Shown here piece by piece: positions 60,317 through 64,000 of a stretch of 64,000 bases of DNA; the stretch's first letter is position 1; every line of letters begins with the position of its first letter. The notes under the pieces are model-generated. The model did no database searches and was not told the origin of the DNA. It saw only the letters and a program-made list of their open reading frames with translations. Location of the stretch: assembly GCF_018143015.1 (NCBI RefSeq), contig NC_054742.1, positions 52,957,195 to 53,021,194 on the forward strand, read 5' to 3'. A program made the position numbers and the translations under genes. Origin of the DNA: Lytechinus variegatus. Lineage: Eukaryota; Echinodermata; Echinoidea; Temnopleuroida; Toxopneustidae.

Positions 60317-62190
60317 CACATAATTATGATTTTTCAAGTATTTTGTGGAAAAGGAGAATAAAATCAGTATAAAAAAAGAGATCTTAGAGTCTCGAAACTC
60401 TACTATTCAATTAGAATAAATGACGTCATCTTTACGTATTTTTTTTTATCTATGGAAAGCCACGTTGATATGTTATTAAATTAAATTTTCAGATAAAAAC
60501 ACGATATAAATTCAGTATTTGGCTCGCATTTCGGCGCTCCATATTTCAGTCACGTGTAAGTGAAAGACTTCCGTCATTCACAAGACGAGTGTATTATTTT
60601 TTCAAGAAATGACAAAAGATCTCTTCAAAATTACAAAGTATGTACTAAGCAAACTTTGACACTGATGGACCAAATACTCAGGTGAAAGATAAATAGATAT
60701 ACAAAGTCAAATGGAAATAACAACGGGCAAACAAACAAACGAATAAAAACATCAAAATGCAGTTTAATCAAACATAATCAATGATTCACTCATTACAGTT
60801 TCAATCAATTCTCTTGAACGCGACAAAATTATCACTATCCAATATCTTTTTAGTGCATTAGATTTATCTATCATAGATTTTCTTTTAAAAATCTATCAAA
60901 CCATATATCAATACATCATAATACTGCTATTACAGAGTACATCTTTTGATATAAAGAATAGATTTTAACAGGTTGTGCTCATCTGGTCAAATGTGAGTCT
61001 GATTACATTGCATCAACACATTTTGAGAATCAGGTCCATTTTTAATTAACTTTGGTGTCGGCACTTTCATAAGTATTCCACACCGGAAGTTTTAGCTAAC
61101 ACTTTACACAGGTCATTGAAATTTTAAAGTTCAGATCATTTCTGGGTAGGTATATAATAATGTGAGGCCATAAAGTTCAAATGACTATTAAAATGATACT
61201 CTTCTCTTCATTAAGCCGTATTTTTTTTATAATCATGCATGTTATGCAAATTTGTGGATTTTCTCGGCTAACCACCACTTTGTTTGAATGTGATAGATGC
61301 ACTTTTAAGGGATTGGGACGAGTGTTTGGTTGGGGATGTAATACGAAGCACCTGCTTGTATATAATATCAGAATGAATTCCTCGGTATTCAGGGGAATGT
61401 GCTTTGCAGAGAAAATATTGAAAGCGCAGTCGAGATCATGAATACAACAGATTTTCACAGGTTTTCAGTATACAAGTGTTAAGTCCCACCAAAAATGTGA
61501 TATGATTGACCAGCTTTGATAGAGGTCAACATGGGTTGGGAATGTAAGAAAGTGCAAAATATGCGGATTTTATAGATTATTTCAAAAGTAGTAAAAACAT
61601 TTTAAGATACATCAAACAAACTAAAAAAACATTAAGACTCGCTAATTAAATATATTTAATGAAAGTCCTGTTCTGCTTCAATATTCTTGAGGATCGACAA
61701 TATTTCTCTATTCTCTAGGCCTATACCGGGATGTAAACTCAATTCAATCTTTTATAGGCTTTCCATTGTATTCCTGAAATATAGTGGTGTCCCAAAACCC
61801 TTTTACGTTTTCGAAACGGTTTAGGCCTCTAGAAATTAATTTTCATGAAAGTGAATTCTTTATCAAACTAAATCATAAGAAATCGCTCGTTACATGTTAA
61901 ATTAACATATTTTACATAAATCAGGTGATTGATTTAATAAATGGCCATTGTTTTAGAGGACAAATGCAAACGATTTTTATAACAACAGAATTGCATTTGA
62001 GATTTATTCAGAAATTCCTTAGCGAGCGGACAGGTCCCCCCCAAAAAAAATAGATATGTTGCGATCTAACTCTCACATCACTTTATTTAAGCACATCGGT
62101 GTCCCAAACATTTTGCTTTAGAAATGTTCTTTCATCCCAAACATTTTGCTTTAGAAATGTTCTTTCATCCTGTGAAGTCACTCCCGTATG
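60317..62190. other. Intergenic, nothing recognised
   Basis: AT-rich. Short direct duplication near 62106-62168 (CATTTTGCTTTAGAAATGTT twice). No supported gene. Confidence 0.35.
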
Positions 62191-62312
62191 AACTCGGCAA
62201 AGCAGCTTTCCGCCGCATCAACGCCAAGCTGGTATATAAACAATTACGTAGGAAGAGTGGCTGACCATAGACAACAGAAATAATTTCGGGTCTTTTTGGT
62301 TAAGGTGGAGAT
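62191..62312 (-). mobile_element. tRNA-derived SINE, copy 3, partial
   Basis: Shares GAACTCGGCAAAGCAG, GCCGCATCAACGCCAAGCTG and GGTATATAAACAATTACG with the bodies of copies 1 and 2. The tRNA-like head is missing where the mirror-core element begins at 62313, so the SINE was probably interrupted or cut there. Confidence 0.55.
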
Positions 62313-63230
62313 CAGTGGCGTACCGTGGGTCACGGCATGGGGGGGGGGGGCACCAACAAAAATTTTGAGTCACTTGAGCGAAACGCGCTCAGTTGCCAGG
62401 AATACTGACATAATAGATATTTTTAGGACAGTGCCATCAAACGGATATGTATCTCACTGATCACTTAATGCGAGCGAAGCGCGAGCTGCAAGATTTTTGA
62501 AATTCACACCTAAAAAAACATTAAAAGCAAATTTTTGTAATCATAATACATACCTGTCTCGCTAAACAAACAATGCAAGCGCGAAGTGAGAGCTGAAATT
62601 TTTGTATATATTGACCCCAAACAGGGACATTTTAAGGACTATATTTTAGGAATCCATTAAGAGTATACATATCTCACCATAATCATCTAATGCGAGTGCT
62701 GATTTTGTTAGAATAATATACATCTAAACACATGAAGCACTTTTTGTAGTCATTGTAATCATGATTAACTTACGCATCTCACTAATCAAATATTGCGAGC
62801 GCGAAGCGCAAGCTGAAAATTTAGACCGGAAGAGGGAAATTTTAAGGCTTGTTTGTAAGAATTCACGAAGATCATACTTATTTCACTAACAAAAATATGC
62901 GAGCGCGAAGCGCAAACTTAAAGTTTTGCATATATTGACCCCAAACATGGATATAATGACTATTCTTTTTAAGAAATCCATTAAGAGTTCACATACCTCA
63001 CCATAGTCATCTAATGCGAGTGCCAAGCGCATGCTGATTTTGTTAGAATTACACCTAAATGACACATTAAGCACTTTTTGTAGTTATTGTAATCATGATT
63101 ATCAGGCGCGCTTTCAGTTTTTTTTTTTTTTGGGGGGGCAAAATCCCGAAGGGGGCACAATATTTTTGACAGCGTGAGATACCGAAGCGATCGAGCGGGA
63201 GAGGCTATGGGACCCCCCCCCCCACGGTAA
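62313..63230 (+). repeat. Mirror-core repeat array, last copy
   Basis: Left edge CAGTGGCGTACCGTGGGTCA followed by a G run, nearly identical to the edge at 1203. Unit order and linker words follow copy 1: TGCGAGCGAAGCGCGAGC, CAAACAATGCAAGCGCGAAG and GCGAGTGCCAAGCGCATGC. It ends at a T/G run near 63118 and a C run near 63212. Confidence 0.72.
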
Positions 63231-64000
63231 GGATTTTGTGTAAAAATGGAGTATAACAGTTGCGTTTCTAAGTGCATTCAAAATAAAATTTCTTGAGAAT
63301 TAAACAGTGTTGGAGTTCTTTTTGCTCCTTCTGTTTCCTCCCTTCTGACCCAGCCTGGTGTTTCTTCATGACCAGGGTCGCAGTTCCAGCAAATTACGAG
63401 CGTTATTGCAAACGAAATTGTTTCAAACCGATGTAATATAGGCCTTTTAAAGACTTTAAGATGACAAACATGACCGCACGCAGCCGGGGGCCGCCGATCG
63501 AGAGGGCAAAATTCACAAAATTCACCAAAAGTGTGCACGAAATGCTTCAATTTTATTCTAGAAAATGCAAAAGCTCCCCCATCACAAATCCCCTCGCTCT
63601 TACGTTTCTTCGAAAACTTAGGTCTTGCAGCCCCACCCACTCCCGGGTTTTTTATTTTTTATTTTTGCAAACGTCCATGAATAACAAAAGCTGGGATGAA
63701 CCAGAGAACATAGCTTGCTCGAGTAACTAGTGTTCACGCGCGTTAGTGATATCGGGTCCGGTCTGAGCGTTTCTGGGCGACCGCACGTTTGTTAGACGAC
63801 ACAGCCAGCATCATAGAATTATAAACCTATATCATTGGTGGACCACTATCAATTTGCCATTCGCTTTTAGTCTGAAATGTATTCATTAAAATGTTAAACG
63901 TTATCACACTGTAATAAGATGGAAAAGGTGCTTATCAAAGCTATGTTTCACAGAGGAACTGTTCGTTAAAAGACGCGAGCCTTACTATGATAATCTATTT
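63231..64000. other. Window end, no gene recognised
   Basis: 63450-63660 has overlapping open frames on both strands with GC-rich words (CCGGGGGCCGCCGATCGAG). This looks like an unclassified repeat rather than an exon; no splice signals support it. Confidence 0.35.

Noticed and set aside
63278-63730. Overlapping open frames of 89 and 120 residues near the window end
   Set aside because: Both strands are open, no splice signals or family resemblance, and the surroundings are repetitive. Treated as an unclassified repeat.

Overview
This window looks like AT-rich nuclear DNA from a marine invertebrate deuterostome. An echinoderm, most likely a sea urchin, is my best inference. The reasons are metazoan genes split by GT-AG introns, a Rough-type homeobox gene (a type kept in protostomes and ambulacrarians), tRNA-derived SINEs, and dense short inverted-repeat elements of kinds common in sea urchin DNA. 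The species cannot be fixed from the sequence alone.

Layout. The first 36 kb and the last kilobases are almost entirely repeats. They hold one convincing small gene: a two-exon, minus-strand gene for a secreted ten-cysteine TIL-domain protein (exons 13629-13689 and 9386-9642). A compact gene region follows. It has a plus-strand beta-1,3-galactosyltransferase-like type II membrane enzyme (exons from 36721 to 38765), then a plus-strand two-pore-domain potassium channel (three exons, 40610-42882), then a minus-strand Rough-type homeobox gene (exons 54905-55592 and 49309-49577, with a 5.3 kb intron). A coding-like island with open frames on both strands lies at 28460-28665 and is unresolved. The genes share no evident pathway.

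Repeats. Two unfamiliar families dominate. One is an array with a period of about 110-118 bp whose core is an 18-bp mirror repeat (CGAGCGCGAAGCGCGAGC), usually bounded by long G or C runs and a CAGTGGCGTA-type end. The other is a minisatellite of TTCGGATTAACGAACC-type units in inverted arms ending in GGTTACACTTCGTAATTCCGA. In two copies (15897-18010 and 19035-20700) the inverted arms of the second family enclose a block of the first, so the two look like parts of one composite element. Around these lie Tc1/mariner-like and hAT-like non-autonomous elements, several MITEs, a tRNA-derived SINE family, a 5'-truncated LINE and many microsatellites.

No LTR retrovirus-like element, Polinton, rRNA gene, functional tRNA gene or CRISPR array was recognised. 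Most of the intervening sequence holds nothing I can name.
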